Shown here one piece after another: positions 25,676 to 33,558 of a DNA stretch of 64,000 bases. The DNA comes from Arthrobacter globiformis (lineage in GTDB: Bacteria > Actinomycetota > Actinomycetes > Actinomycetales > Micrococcaceae), in the NCBI RefSeq assembly GCF_003261175.1, contig NZ_QLNP01000103.1:1-64000 (forward strand). Direction: 5' to 3'. Numbering within the stretch: position 1 is the stretch's first letter; the number at the start of each line of letters is the position of its first letter. Below the pieces are notes generated by a model, which worked only from the letters and a program-made list of their open reading frames with translations, ran no database searches and had not been told where the DNA came from. The position numbers were made by a program, and so were the translations under genes.

Positions 25676-26713
25676 ATGCGCGGCAACCGTGTTATCGCTG
25701 GAACGTCCGCTTTGCTCTTGGCCGTCACTGGCCTTTGGGCTGCGTCCCTCGCTATCGGCGGTGGGGAGGTGCCGCAATCAACGGCGACTCTCAGTCCGGG
25801 TTCGCTACCGTCCCCCAACAAGCCCAGGGTCCCGGCGCCTGATGTTCGGATCGCTGCTGTCGGTGACATGAATGGCGTCAGGAACATTGAGCCGACTAGC
25901 CCCTCCGGCCGGAACGGTGCTGCGATCACGCGGCTCGCGCAGAAGAATCAGATTGACGCGTTCATGGGGCTCGGGGACTTCCAGTACGACACCCCGCGCT
26001 GCGCTGACTACGTGAAGTACTGGACGCCGCTGTGGGGTGGCACCAAACCAAAGCTGTACTGGGTGTCCGCCCCCAACCATGACTGGCAACCAGGGCGGAA
26101 CGAAGACCTCGACAACTTTATGAATGGCCAGTGCCCGGGTGCCCCGGCGAAGGCTGCGATCAACCGGCAGCGCGGGTTCATCGGGAACGGGGATCCGTAC
26201 TCGAAGGACTTCGGAAACTGGCACTTCGCGTTCCTGTCGTCCGCGCAGTGGCGCTACGACCCCGCGAAGGCTCACGCGTTGACGGCATGGCTGGACGGCG
26301 ACCTCGCTGCTGCCAGGGCGGCGGGCAAGTACCTGGCAGTTGTCTACCACGAACCGTACTTCACATCGAACACCGGCGAACATAAGCGGGCCCTTGACCA
26401 CAAGCCGTGGATCGACGTCATGTACAGGCACCGGGTCCGCCTGACCCTGTCAGGCTCACAACACAACTACGAACGCACATGTCCGGTGAACAACAAGGAC
26501 CAGTGCGTCAGCGACGGGATGACAGCGTTCCAAGTATCCACGGGAGGCATCGGCCTCCGCCCCTTCACCAGCAGTCCGCCGTACATCGCAAAGCGGTTCA
26601 GCAACACCCACGGGTTCCTCCGGATGACACTCCGCGACAACGGGTCTTTCAGCTGGAACTTCGTTCCAACGTCGGGGCCGGGCAAGGACGCGGGTACGCG
26701 CACCCTACCGTAG
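25676..26713 (+). CDS. secreted metallophosphoesterase (purple-acid-phosphatase-like)
   Basis: 345 aa with an N-terminal signal helix (SALLLAVTGLWAASLAIGG) and a calcineurin-like core: GD at 63-64, GLGDFQYD at 98-105, NHD at 134-136 (usual GNH), VVYHEPYF, and SGSQHNYER. The last motif normally reads GHxHxYER, so one metal histidine is replaced by serine. Likely cleaves phosphate esters outside the cell. GGGAGGAG lies just upstream. Codons are less G/C-biased than in neighbours and the gene lies beside a tRNA, which hints at transfer without proving it. Confidence 0.82.
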   Translation: MRGNRVIAGTSALLLAVTGLWAASLAIGGGEVPQSTATLSPGSLPSPNKPRVPAPDVRIAAVGDMNGVRNIEPTSPSGRNGAAITRLAQKNQIDAFMGLGDFQYDTPRCADYVKYWTPLWGGTKPKLYWVSAPNHDWQPGRNEDLDNFMNGQCPGAPAKAAINRQRGFIGNGDPYSKDFGNWHFAFLSSAQWRYDPAKAHALTAWLDGDLAAARAAGKYLAVVYHEPYFTSNTGEHKRALDHKPWIDVMYRHRVRLTLSGSQHNYERTCPVNNKDQCVSDGMTAFQVSTGGIGLRPFTSSPPYIAKRFSNTHGFLRMTLRDNGSFSWNFVPTSGPGKDAGTRTLP

Positions 26714-26739
26714 TAAAGGCCACCGCCGCGCCCTCCCAG

Positions 26740-26779
26740 AAGCGGTCCTGACTGGCGTTTCCGCAGGTCAGGACCGCTT
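26740..26779. terminator. bidirectional terminator between metallophosphoesterase and tRNA-Arg
   Basis: AAGCGGTCCTGAC pairs perfectly with GTCAGGACCGCTT around a 14-base loop, between two converging transcripts. Confidence 0.8.
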
Positions 26780-26785
26780 GTGGCT

Positions 26786-26860
26786 GTGCCCCAGGAGGGA
26801 ATCGAACCCCCGACCGGCGGATTAGAAGGCCGCTGCTCTATCCCCTGAGCTACTGGGGCA
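26786..26860 (-). tRNA. tRNA-Arg (anticodon TCT)
   Basis: Minus-strand cloverleaf: acceptor TGCCCCA with TGGGGCA, D arm AGCTCAGGGGATAGAGC, anticodon stem GCGGC.. with loop CTTCTAA, T arm GGGGGTTCGATTCCCTC. It decodes the rare AGA codon. Confidence 0.93.
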
Positions 26861-27041
26861 ACTGGTTTCCCGGCTTCCCGGGTGCCTGAAAAAGTCTACA
26901 TTGCCTGCGGGCCCGTCGGCGGCACCGGGGAGGATCGTTTCGGTTATCCACATACAGCATTGCCTACCTCCCGCCGGTCCCGTCGGCGGTTGATGCTGGA
27001 AGTGCCTTCTAGGGCAAGACACTTCGAGACAGGACACCAAG

Positions 27042-27605
27042 ATGAGTGACAACATTACGGTCCGGGGCTTCGTGGCCACGGAGATCCGCAGTTCCACAAC
27101 TCCCGGGGGCGTTCCCACCGCCTCATTCCGCCTCGGTTCCGCTGAACGGCGGTACGACCGCGCGGCCAACGCCTGGGTGGACGGCAACATCAACTGGTTC
27201 ACCGTCCAGGGATACCGGCAGCTGGCCGGGAACATGGGCTGCAGCATCAAGAAGGGGCAGCGCGTCGTCGTCGTGGGCAAGCTGAAGATGCGCAGCTGGG
27301 AGAAGGACGGCCGCATCTACCACGACGCCGAGATCGACGCGGACGCGGTGGGCCACGATCTTAAGTGGGGCACCGCCAACTTCATCCGCAATTCCGGCAA
27401 CCCGCAGGCCGCTGACGGATACGGCCCCGCGAACGGCGACCGCAGCGGATCCTCCGGCGGGGTCGGGGACGGCTCCGACGAGGACCGGGAGGAAGGCGAC
27501 GAGGCCGACGAAGACCCGGCTGCGGCGGGCATCTTCCTCGACGACGCCGGCGACGAGTTGCAGCTCGACCCTGAAACGGGCGAACTCACGGGAGCCGCTG
27601 CCTGA
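27042..27605 (+). CDS. ssb: single-stranded DNA-binding protein, tail-less paralogue
   Basis: 187-aa protein with an N-terminal OB fold (ITVRGFVATEIR; NWFTVQGYRQLAGN; KGQRVVVVGKLKMRSWEKDG) that binds ssDNA as a tetramer. The C-terminal part is Gly/Asp/Glu-rich but ends TGELTGAAA, so it lacks the acidic Pro-Phe tip with which housekeeping SSB recruits partners. It is therefore probably the SsbB-type paralogue, and the main ssb should lie elsewhere next to rpsF/rplI. Followed by the lipoprotein gene. Confidence 0.88.
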   Translation: MSDNITVRGFVATEIRSSTTPGGVPTASFRLGSAERRYDRAANAWVDGNINWFTVQGYRQLAGNMGCSIKKGQRVVVVGKLKMRSWEKDGRIYHDAEIDADAVGHDLKWGTANFIRNSGNPQAADGYGPANGDRSGSSGGVGDGSDEDREEGDEADEDPAAAGIFLDDAGDELQLDPETGELTGAAA

Positions 27606-27662
27606 ACGCCGGTGGCGTGCGGCACTGCACCCCCTGGCGGTGCCGCATGGCAGAATGGCAGC

Positions 27663-28229
27663 GTGATGCGAGCGACTACACTTCAGCGGAACAAAGCACT
27701 CCGCGGCAATGCCACTGATGCCCGGGTAACCGCCAAGAAGGTTGCCCTCCGGCTCGCATTGGCGGTTGTTGTCGTCTCGCTGGCCGCCTGCACGGCACCG
27801 GGAGATCAGCCGACCGTGAACCAGACGGCGGAAGCACAGGCCACCGGAGAACAGGCTGCCACGCAATCGGCAGCGGCAGCATCAGCCTCGGCAAAACCGT
27901 CGGCGCCTGCGGCCGGCACGAAAGCCCCTGCGGGGGCCACGGCCGCACTGCAGCGGACCATGGCTGACGTCCTGGGAAGTGTAGTCGCGGCCAACCCCAA
28001 GCCGGCTACGGCGGACATCACCTCAGCCCTCACGGCGGCAGGCGTTCCGGCGCGGAGCCTCGAGGTCTCGGCAGGGCGCACGCCCACCGGACTCGAGGTT
28101 GATTCCATGGAAGCGGCGGCTGTCCAGGCCAAGGAATGCGTGATCGGCCAGATTCGCGATCGGAAGGTGACGGTGACCGTGCTGCCGGCGCTGTCGAACG
28201 GCAAGTGTTTCGTCGGAGCCGCCGGCTGA
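27663..28229 (+). CDS. lipoprotein of unknown function (DUF6993-like)
   Basis: About 188 aa. A signal peptide (VALRLALAVVVVSLAAC) ends in lipobox LAAC, then an Ala/Thr/Gln-rich linker (about 27-80) and a small globular domain with two cysteines (KECVIGQIRD and GKCFVGAAG) that could form an extracellular disulfide. GTG 27663 and ATG 27666 are both possible starts. The assignment to DUF6993 is from memory of actinobacterial annotation and is tentative. Confidence 0.75.
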   Translation: MMRATTLQRNKALRGNATDARVTAKKVALRLALAVVVVSLAACTAPGDQPTVNQTAEAQATGEQAATQSAAAASASAKPSAPAAGTKAPAGATAALQRTMADVLGSVVAANPKPATADITSALTAAGVPARSLEVSAGRTPTGLEVDSMEAAAVQAKECVIGQIRDRKVTVTVLPALSNGKCFVGAAG

Positions 28230-28274
28230 GCCCGGAATGTGAGATATCACCGCCAACCCACTAGATTTGGAACC

Positions 28275-29957
28275 ATGGCGGAATTTATCTACACAATGAC
28301 CAAGGCCCGAAAGGCTGTTGGCGAAAAACTTATTCTCGACGACGTCAGCATGTCGTTCTTCCCGGGCGCCAAGATCGGAGTCGTTGGCCCCAACGGTGCC
28401 GGTAAGTCCACCATCCTGAAAATTATGGCCGGCCTGGACACCCCCTCCAACGGCGAGGCGCGGCTGAGCCCCGGCTACACGGTCGGCATCCTGCTGCAGG
28501 AGCCGCCGCTGAACGAGGAAAAGACCGTCCTGGGCAACGTCCAGGAAGGCGTGGGCGAGATCTACGGCAAGATCCAGCGCTTTAATGAGATCTCCGAGGA
28601 GATGGCCAGCCCGGACGCGGATTACGACAAGCTCCTGGAAGAGATGGGCCACCTGCAGGAGGCCATCGACACCGCTGATGCCTGGGACCTGGATTCCCAG
28701 CTTGAGCAGGCTATGGACGCCCTGCGCTGCCCGCCGGCCGACGCGGACGTGACGCTGCTTTCCGGTGGTGAGCGCCGCCGCGTCGCGCTCTGCAAGCTGC
28801 TGCTGCAGAAGCCGGACCTCCTGCTGCTTGACGAGCCCACTAACCACCTTGACGCCGAGAGCGTGCTGTGGCTGGAACAGCACCTCTCCAGCTACGCCGG
28901 CGCCGTCCTGGCGGTCACCCACGACCGGTACTTCCTGGACCACGTCGCGGAATGGATCGCCGAAGTGGACCGTGGCCACCTGTACCCCTACGAGGGCAAC
29001 TACTCCACTTACTTGGAGAAGAAGCGGGCCCGCCTGGAAGTCCAGGGCAAGAAGGACGCCAAGCAGGCCAAGCGGCTTACCGAGGAACTTGAGTGGGTGC
29101 GCTCCAACGCCAAGGGCCGGCAGACCAAGTCCAAGGCACGTCTGGCACGCTACGAGGAAATGGCGGCCGAGGCCGACCGTACCCGGAAGCTGGACTTCGA
29201 AGAGATCCAGATCCCGCCGGGACCGCGACTTGGCGGAGTGGTGCTGGAAGCCAAGAACCTGCAGAAGGGCTTCGACGACCGCACCCTGATCGACGGCCTG
29301 TCCTTCTCCCTGCCCCGCAACGGCATCGTCGGCGTCATCGGCCCGAACGGTGTGGGCAAGTCCACGCTGTTCAAGACCATCGTGGGCCTCGAGCCCCTCG
29401 ACGGCGGCGAGCTGAAGATCGGCGACTCGGTCAAGATCTCCTACGCTGACCAGAGCCGCGGCGGCATCGATCCCAACAAGACACTGTGGGAAGTTGTTTC
29501 CGACGGCCTGGACTTCATCCAGGTGGGCAACGTTGAAATGCCGTCCCGCGCCTATGTCGCAGCGTTCGGGTTCAAGGGGCCGGACCAGCAGAAGAAGGCA
29601 GGTGTGCTCTCCGGTGGTGAGCGCAACCGCCTGAACCTGGCGCTGACCCTCAAGCAGGGCGGAAACCTGCTCCTGCTCGACGAACCGACCAACGACCTCG
29701 ACGTCGAAACCCTCAGCAGCCTGGAAAACGCGCTGCTGGAATTCCCGGGCTGTGCTGTCGTGGTCTCCCACGACCGCTGGTTCCTGGACCGGGTGGCCAC
29801 CCACATCCTTGCCTACGAAGGTGACGAGGAGAACCCGTCGAAGTGGTACTGGTTTGAAGGCAACTTCGAATCCTACGAGGAGAACAAGGTGCAGCGCCTT
29901 GGCCCCGATGCCGCCAAGCCGCACCGCGTCACGCACCGCCGCCTGACCCGCGACTGA
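28275..29957 (+). CDS. ettA: energy-dependent translational throttle protein (ABC-F)
   Basis: 560-aa ABC-F ATPase without membrane domains that binds the ribosomal E site and gates the first elongation step by ATP/ADP level. Two ATPase units: Walker A GPNGAGKST and GPNGVGKST, signatures LSGGERRRVAL and LSGGERNRLNL, Walker B LLLDEPTNHLD and LLLDEPTNDLD; the linker region ELEWVRSNAKGRQTKSKARL lies between. The start FIYTMTKARKAVGEKLIL and length are those of EttA. Single gene with a strong terminator. Confidence 0.96.
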   Translation: MAEFIYTMTKARKAVGEKLILDDVSMSFFPGAKIGVVGPNGAGKSTILKIMAGLDTPSNGEARLSPGYTVGILLQEPPLNEEKTVLGNVQEGVGEIYGKIQRFNEISEEMASPDADYDKLLEEMGHLQEAIDTADAWDLDSQLEQAMDALRCPPADADVTLLSGGERRRVALCKLLLQKPDLLLLDEPTNHLDAESVLWLEQHLSSYAGAVLAVTHDRYFLDHVAEWIAEVDRGHLYPYEGNYSTYLEKKRARLEVQGKKDAKQAKRLTEELEWVRSNAKGRQTKSKARLARYEEMAAEADRTRKLDFEEIQIPPGPRLGGVVLEAKNLQKGFDDRTLIDGLSFSLPRNGIVGVIGPNGVGKSTLFKTIVGLEPLDGGELKIGDSVKISYADQSRGGIDPNKTLWEVVSDGLDFIQVGNVEMPSRAYVAAFGFKGPDQQKKAGVLSGGERNRLNLALTLKQGGNLLLLDEPTNDLDVETLSSLENALLEFPGCAVVVSHDRWFLDRVATHILAYEGDEENPSKWYWFEGNFESYEENKVQRLGPDAAKPHRVTHRRLTRD

Positions 29958-30019
29958 TCGAGCAGCGGCGAATCAAGCCGCGGCTCATCAAGCGGTGAAA
30001 TCAGGCGCTGGGCACGAAG

Positions 30020-30061
30020 AAGGCCGGCCTCAGGTTGACGAGTTCAACCGGGGCCGGCCTT
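30020..30061. terminator. bidirectional terminator between ettA and tesB
   Basis: AAGGCCGGCC and GGCCGGCCTT arms with inner GGTTGA/TCAACC pairing; TTTC follows on the plus strand and TTCTTC on the minus strand. Confidence 0.8.
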
Positions 30062-30079
30062 TTCATGGCCGGAAGGCCG

Positions 30080-31051
30080 TCAGGCCTTGCGCATCTGGTG
30101 CTGCAGGATCTTGGTCTGCACGGCACCGGCCACCTTGCTCTTGATGTCCGTCGGCACGCGGACCATGCCCTCCTGCGCCACGGACGCCACGTGCAGGCCC
30201 TCCCGGTTGAAGATCTTGCCGGTCGCCAGGCCCCGCGCTCCCTGGGCGCTGGGCGATTCCTGCACGTACAGGAGCCACTCGTCAACGCGCACGGGACGGT
30301 GCCACCACATGGCGTGATCGAGGCTCGCCACGCTCATACCCGGCGTGATCCAGCTCAGCCCGTGCTTGCGAAGAATCGACTCGAGCAGCGTGTAGTCACT
30401 GGCGTAGGCCAGCGCAGCACGGTGCGTGTTGGCGTTGTCCGGCATGGGGCTGAAGGTCTTCATCCACACGGCGTTGCGCGCTTCCTTCTTCCCGGTGGCC
30501 GCCACATACAGTGCGGGATCCACATGGCGGATGTCGAAGGGCCGTTCGTACGACCAGTGCCGGGCGACGGGGTGGTCGAACTTGCCCAGCAGGTCAGCCG
30601 TGCTGGGCAGCGTCTCTGGATCCGGAATACCGGCAGGCATCTCGGACTGGTGCTCAATGCCGTCATCGCCGGCCTGGAATGAGGCGATCATGGACAGAAT
30701 CGGAGTGCCGTCCTGATAGGCATGCACACGCCGGGCAGAGAACGAGCGGCCGTCCCGAAGACGCTGGACGCCGAACGTGATGGGCTTGTTCGCGTCGCCG
30801 GGCCGGAGGAAGTAGCCGTGCATGGAATGGACGGTGCGGTCCTCGTCCACGGTGCGCATACCGGCGACCAGGGACTGGGCCAGGACCTGGCCGCCGAAAA
30901 CGCGCTGGTGCGGCTGGCGCTGCGACGGACCCATGAAAATATCCTCGTCGGTGCGGGCGCCTTCCAGCTCGCCGAGGTCAAGCAGTTCGAGGAGGGAGTT
31001 CGTGGGTTCGTTTGTGGGCAAGGCCTGCAATCCGGCGTCCGCTTCAGTCAT
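30080..31051 (-). CDS. tesB: acyl-CoA thioesterase II
   Basis: Hydrolyses acyl-CoA to fatty acid and CoA. Double hot-dog protein of 323 aa: first domain with FGGQVLAQSLVAGMRTV and SMHGYFLRPGDA, second with ASLDHAMWWHRPVRVDEWLLY and GRGLATGKIFNREGLHVASVAQEGMVR (split across the sequence), the signature of TesB. Divergent from a hypothetical gene 63 bases away. Confidence 0.93.
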   Translation of the reverse strand: MTEADAGLQALPTNEPTNSLLELLDLGELEGARTDEDIFMGPSQRQPHQRVFGGQVLAQSLVAGMRTVDEDRTVHSMHGYFLRPGDANKPITFGVQRLRDGRSFSARRVHAYQDGTPILSMIASFQAGDDGIEHQSEMPAGIPDPETLPSTADLLGKFDHPVARHWSYERPFDIRHVDPALYVAATGKKEARNAVWMKTFSPMPDNANTHRAALAYASDYTLLESILRKHGLSWITPGMSVASLDHAMWWHRPVRVDEWLLYVQESPSAQGARGLATGKIFNREGLHVASVAQEGMVRVPTDIKSKVAGAVQTKILQHQMRKA

Positions 31052-31114
31052 GCTTTGACTCTAGACGGCGCCCCGGCACCGCTCAACCGGGCCCCAGCCG
31101 GTAGTGTTCTTAAC

Positions 31115-31792
31115 GTGTCTGATCTCCTTACCCAGTCTTTCCGCTTCGCCGACCCCCGCGATCTTGCCGATCTGAAGACCTTCGTCACCCGCGCCAGGGC
31201 CATCGATGACGGCGCCATCCGCCTGCAGGCAGCCGGCGCGGTCCTGGCCGCCTACGTGTGCGTGCTCCGGCCGCGGATCCTGGGGGAGTCCACCCCCACG
31301 ATTCTGGGCCTGCGCACCATGGGACTGGCAGAGCCGTCCGCCGTGGACGTCACGGTTCCGCTCGCTGCCGTCCTGGACCGGCTGGCCCGGGTGGGGGAGA
31401 ACGACGCCGATCTTCCGGTCCCGCCGTCGACCGTCACCGAGTCATGGGCCGGCGTGGGCGCGCCGCGCGGCGGTTGGGAACTCGTGGACTCCGTGCCCGA
31501 CGCCGAACTGCGGCAGGCCGCCGAGGCCGGCATCGCCGAGGTGGCCGGTATCGTTCCGGACAAACCCGGAGCCATGATCGTGAACAACGCCCGGGCCGCT
31601 GTCTGGGGACGCGGGCTCGAGCGACGGCACGGGGTACCGGCCGGAGCGGCGTTCGCCGCCCTTGCCCTGGGATTCCTGGGCGGAGACGGACCAGGCGAGG
31701 ACGAACAGAAGCTCTACCGTTCCGGGCGCTGGTTCCGGCTAAGCGGCAACCGCGGACACGTGCTGGCGCGTACCGGCGCCGGCTTGCTCTAG
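31115..31792 (+). CDS. conserved actinobacterial protein of unknown function
   Basis: 225 aa, no signal peptide or membrane segment. Visible: a helical N-terminal part (DLADLKTFVTRARAIDDGAIRLQAAG), a central strand with a hydrophobic run (VLAAYVCVLRPRILGE), and a C-terminal block PAGAAFAALALGFLG then WFRLSGNRGHVLART. I do not recognise a fold. GTG 31115 chosen since the longer frame would overlap tesB. Divergent from tesB, so they may share a promoter region. Confidence 0.75.
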   Translation: MSDLLTQSFRFADPRDLADLKTFVTRARAIDDGAIRLQAAGAVLAAYVCVLRPRILGESTPTILGLRTMGLAEPSAVDVTVPLAAVLDRLARVGENDADLPVPPSTVTESWAGVGAPRGGWELVDSVPDAELRQAAEAGIAEVAGIVPDKPGAMIVNNARAAVWGRGLERRHGVPAGAAFAALALGFLGGDGPGEDEQKLYRSGRWFRLSGNRGHVLARTGAGLL

Positions 31793-31829
31793 GCGGCCGG
31801 CACCCGGCGGCGCGAAGCAGTAGCCGGAA

Positions 31830-32303
31830 TTAGCCCTGCGCCCCGGACGGGCTGTTCACCATCGAGAGCGCGGCGCGCTCCATGTAATCCCACAGCGTTC
31901 CTTCATGCAGCGGCGGCAGGTCAAGGGAATCGACCGCCGTCCGCATGTGGTGCAGCCAGCGGTCCTTCGCCTCGGGCGTCACCCGGAACGGCATGTGGCG
32001 CATCCGCAGCCGGGGATGGCCGCGCTCCTCGCCGTAGGTGGTGGGGCCGCCCCAGTACTGCTCGAGAAACATCAGGAACCGCCGCTTGGCCGGACCCAGG
32101 TCCTCCTCCGGATACATGGGGCGCAGCAGCGGATCGGCGGCCACGCCGTCGTAAAAGACGTCAATGAGCTTCACGAAGGTCTCATGCCCGCCGACGGCGT
32201 CGTAGAAGTTGTCCGTGTAGCCCGGCTGGCTGAAGGGGTCGTTACGCATCAGCGGCTTCCGGACCCCCGGCTCGGGCGGGGTGGGAAGGGATGGAATGGT
32301 CAT
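31830..32303 (-). CDS. glbO: group II truncated haemoglobin
   Basis: 157 aa with a 2-over-2 globin fold: start YDAVGGHETFVKLIDVFY, then LGPAKRRFLMFLEQYWGGP (Trp G8 region) and TYGEERGHPRLRMRHMPF with the proximal histidine. TrHbO proteins bind O2 and handle reactive species or respiratory oxygen delivery. It follows the short MscS gene by two bases, so the two are co-transcribed. Confidence 0.93.
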   Translation of the reverse strand: MTIPSLPTPPEPGVRKPLMRNDPFSQPGYTDNFYDAVGGHETFVKLIDVFYDGVAADPLLRPMYPEEDLGPAKRRFLMFLEQYWGGPTTYGEERGHPRLRMRHMPFRVTPEAKDRWLHHMRTAVDSLDLPPLHEGTLWDYMERAALSMVNSPSGAQG

Positions 32304-32305
32304 GG

Positions 32306-32968
32306 CTATTCTCCGGCCTTCTGCTGGGGTGCGTGCTCGGCTTCCGCAGCCGTCTCTTCAGGCTCCGCAGGCGGGACGTAGTTGCCCTGCGAGCGGTTGC
32401 CCACCCGGAGGATCTCACCGTTGCGGAGGTACCAGATGGCGCCGTCCTCGTCGCGGACGCGCGTGATCCGCAGCCCGATCGACTCCACGACGCCCACCAC
32501 TTCGCTGGTTTCAATGATGTCGCCGATGCCGTACTGGTCCTCGATGGTGATGAAGATGCCGGCAAGGAAGTCCCTGATCAGCTGCTGGGCGCCAAAGCCG
32601 ATGGCGATACCGAGGATTCCCACGCTGGTCAGCAGCGGCGCCACGTCGACGTCGAGGTTCTTCAGCATGTAGATGGTGGTGATCACGGCGATCATCACGC
32701 CGATGCCGCTCTTCAGCAGAGAGCCGATCGTGTTGGCCCGCTGCACGCGCCGCTCATGGTCCAGGGCACGGAGCGCCGGCGCCACCCAGCGGAAATGAGG
32801 CTTTTTGAACAGCGACGTGCCGCTGGCCACGCGCTTGGTGATCCGGGCGATCAGGAAACTGGCGATCAGCCACAGGAGTATGCCTGCGCCAAGGCTGATG
32901 GCCACGCCGGCCAGGTCGAGTCCGGTGGGCTCCAGTGAGGCGGAGGGCGCGGTGAACATGCTGTGCAT
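32306..32968 (-). CDS. short MscS-family mechanosensitive channel
   Basis: 220 aa: N-terminal membrane helix (LAGVAISLGAGILLWLIASF), a second at about 85-103 (SGIGVMIAVITTIYML), the pore helix with SVGILGIAIGFGAQQLI, and the beta domain IEDQYGIGDIIETSEVVGVV to WYLRNGEILRVGNRSQGN. It lacks the alpha/beta cytoplasmic cage of the E. coli MscS, as often seen in Actinobacteria. Co-transcribed with the truncated haemoglobin; osmotic release of solutes is the family role. Confidence 0.88.
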   Translation of the reverse strand: MHSMFTAPSASLEPTGLDLAGVAISLGAGILLWLIASFLIARITKRVASGTSLFKKPHFRWVAPALRALDHERRVQRANTIGSLLKSGIGVMIAVITTIYMLKNLDVDVAPLLTSVGILGIAIGFGAQQLIRDFLAGIFITIEDQYGIGDIIETSEVVGVVESIGLRITRVRDEDGAIWYLRNGEILRVGNRSQGNYVPPAEPEETAAEAEHAPQQKAGE

Positions 32969-33075
32969 CTGCTGGAAGGCTCCTTGCTGCTGTCCGGTGG
33001 CGGCCGGTCTCCGCGCTTTCCGGGGAGGCCGGCCGCTCTTTGGTCACCTTTAAGCCTAACGGGGTCTGCCGCTGG

Positions 33076-33555
33076 CTAAGGACTTCCGGCTGTGGTAACG
33101 GGAGCGTGCAGGACGGGGAAATTTACGCTACGGGCAATGAAGCACACCTGGTTGGCCTCGTGATGCATCCGGTCCGCCAGCCCGATGTGCCCCGGATCCG
33201 CAACCGTCACTTGCGGGCGCAGCGTTACGGTTTCGAACTGGCCGGTGCCGTCCCGGTTGAGCCGCATCATGCCTGTGGCGTTGTCCTCATAGGACAGGAC
33301 CACCACGCCGTGCTTCACAGCAACGTGCAGGAAGGACAGCATGTGGCACTGTGCCAGCGCCGTCAGCAGCAGCTGCTCGGGGTTGTACCGGGAGCGGTCG
33401 CCGTGGAAGGTGGGATCGGCCGAGCCGTGCAGGACCGGCAGCCCGGGAATTTCGATGTCGTGGTCCCGGGAGTAGTCCCGGTAGGACGACGTGCCGCTTC
33501 CAAGGTTGCCGGTCCAGCGGACCGTCAGCGCATAGTGGTGTTCGTTGAGTGCCAT
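33076..33555 (-). CDS. OsmC-family peroxide-reducing protein
   Basis: 159 aa. The two redox cysteines of the OsmC/Ohr family are visible in ALAQCHMLSFLH and EANQVCFIARSVNFPV, with the start LNEHHYALTVRWTGN. It probably reduces organic hydroperoxides. It starts three bases after the pepN stop and is therefore in a pepN-osmC operon; the aminopeptidase partner gives no obvious functional link. Confidence 0.9.
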   Translation of the reverse strand: MALNEHHYALTVRWTGNLGSGTSSYRDYSRDHDIEIPGLPVLHGSADPTFHGDRSRYNPEQLLLTALAQCHMLSFLHVAVKHGVVVLSYEDNATGMMRLNRDGTGQFETVTLRPQVTVADPGHIGLADRMHHEANQVCFIARSVNFPVLHAPVTTAGSP

Positions 33556-33558
33556 TGC

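Noticed and set aside
25425-26860. Genomic island or prophage remnant at tRNA-Arg
   Set aside because: No integrase, no repeated tRNA end and only one cargo-like gene; weak codon difference alone is not enough.
28023-29936. 637-codon minus-strand frame opposite ettA
   Set aside because: Antisense shadow of ettA; both ABC ATPase signatures are on the plus strand.
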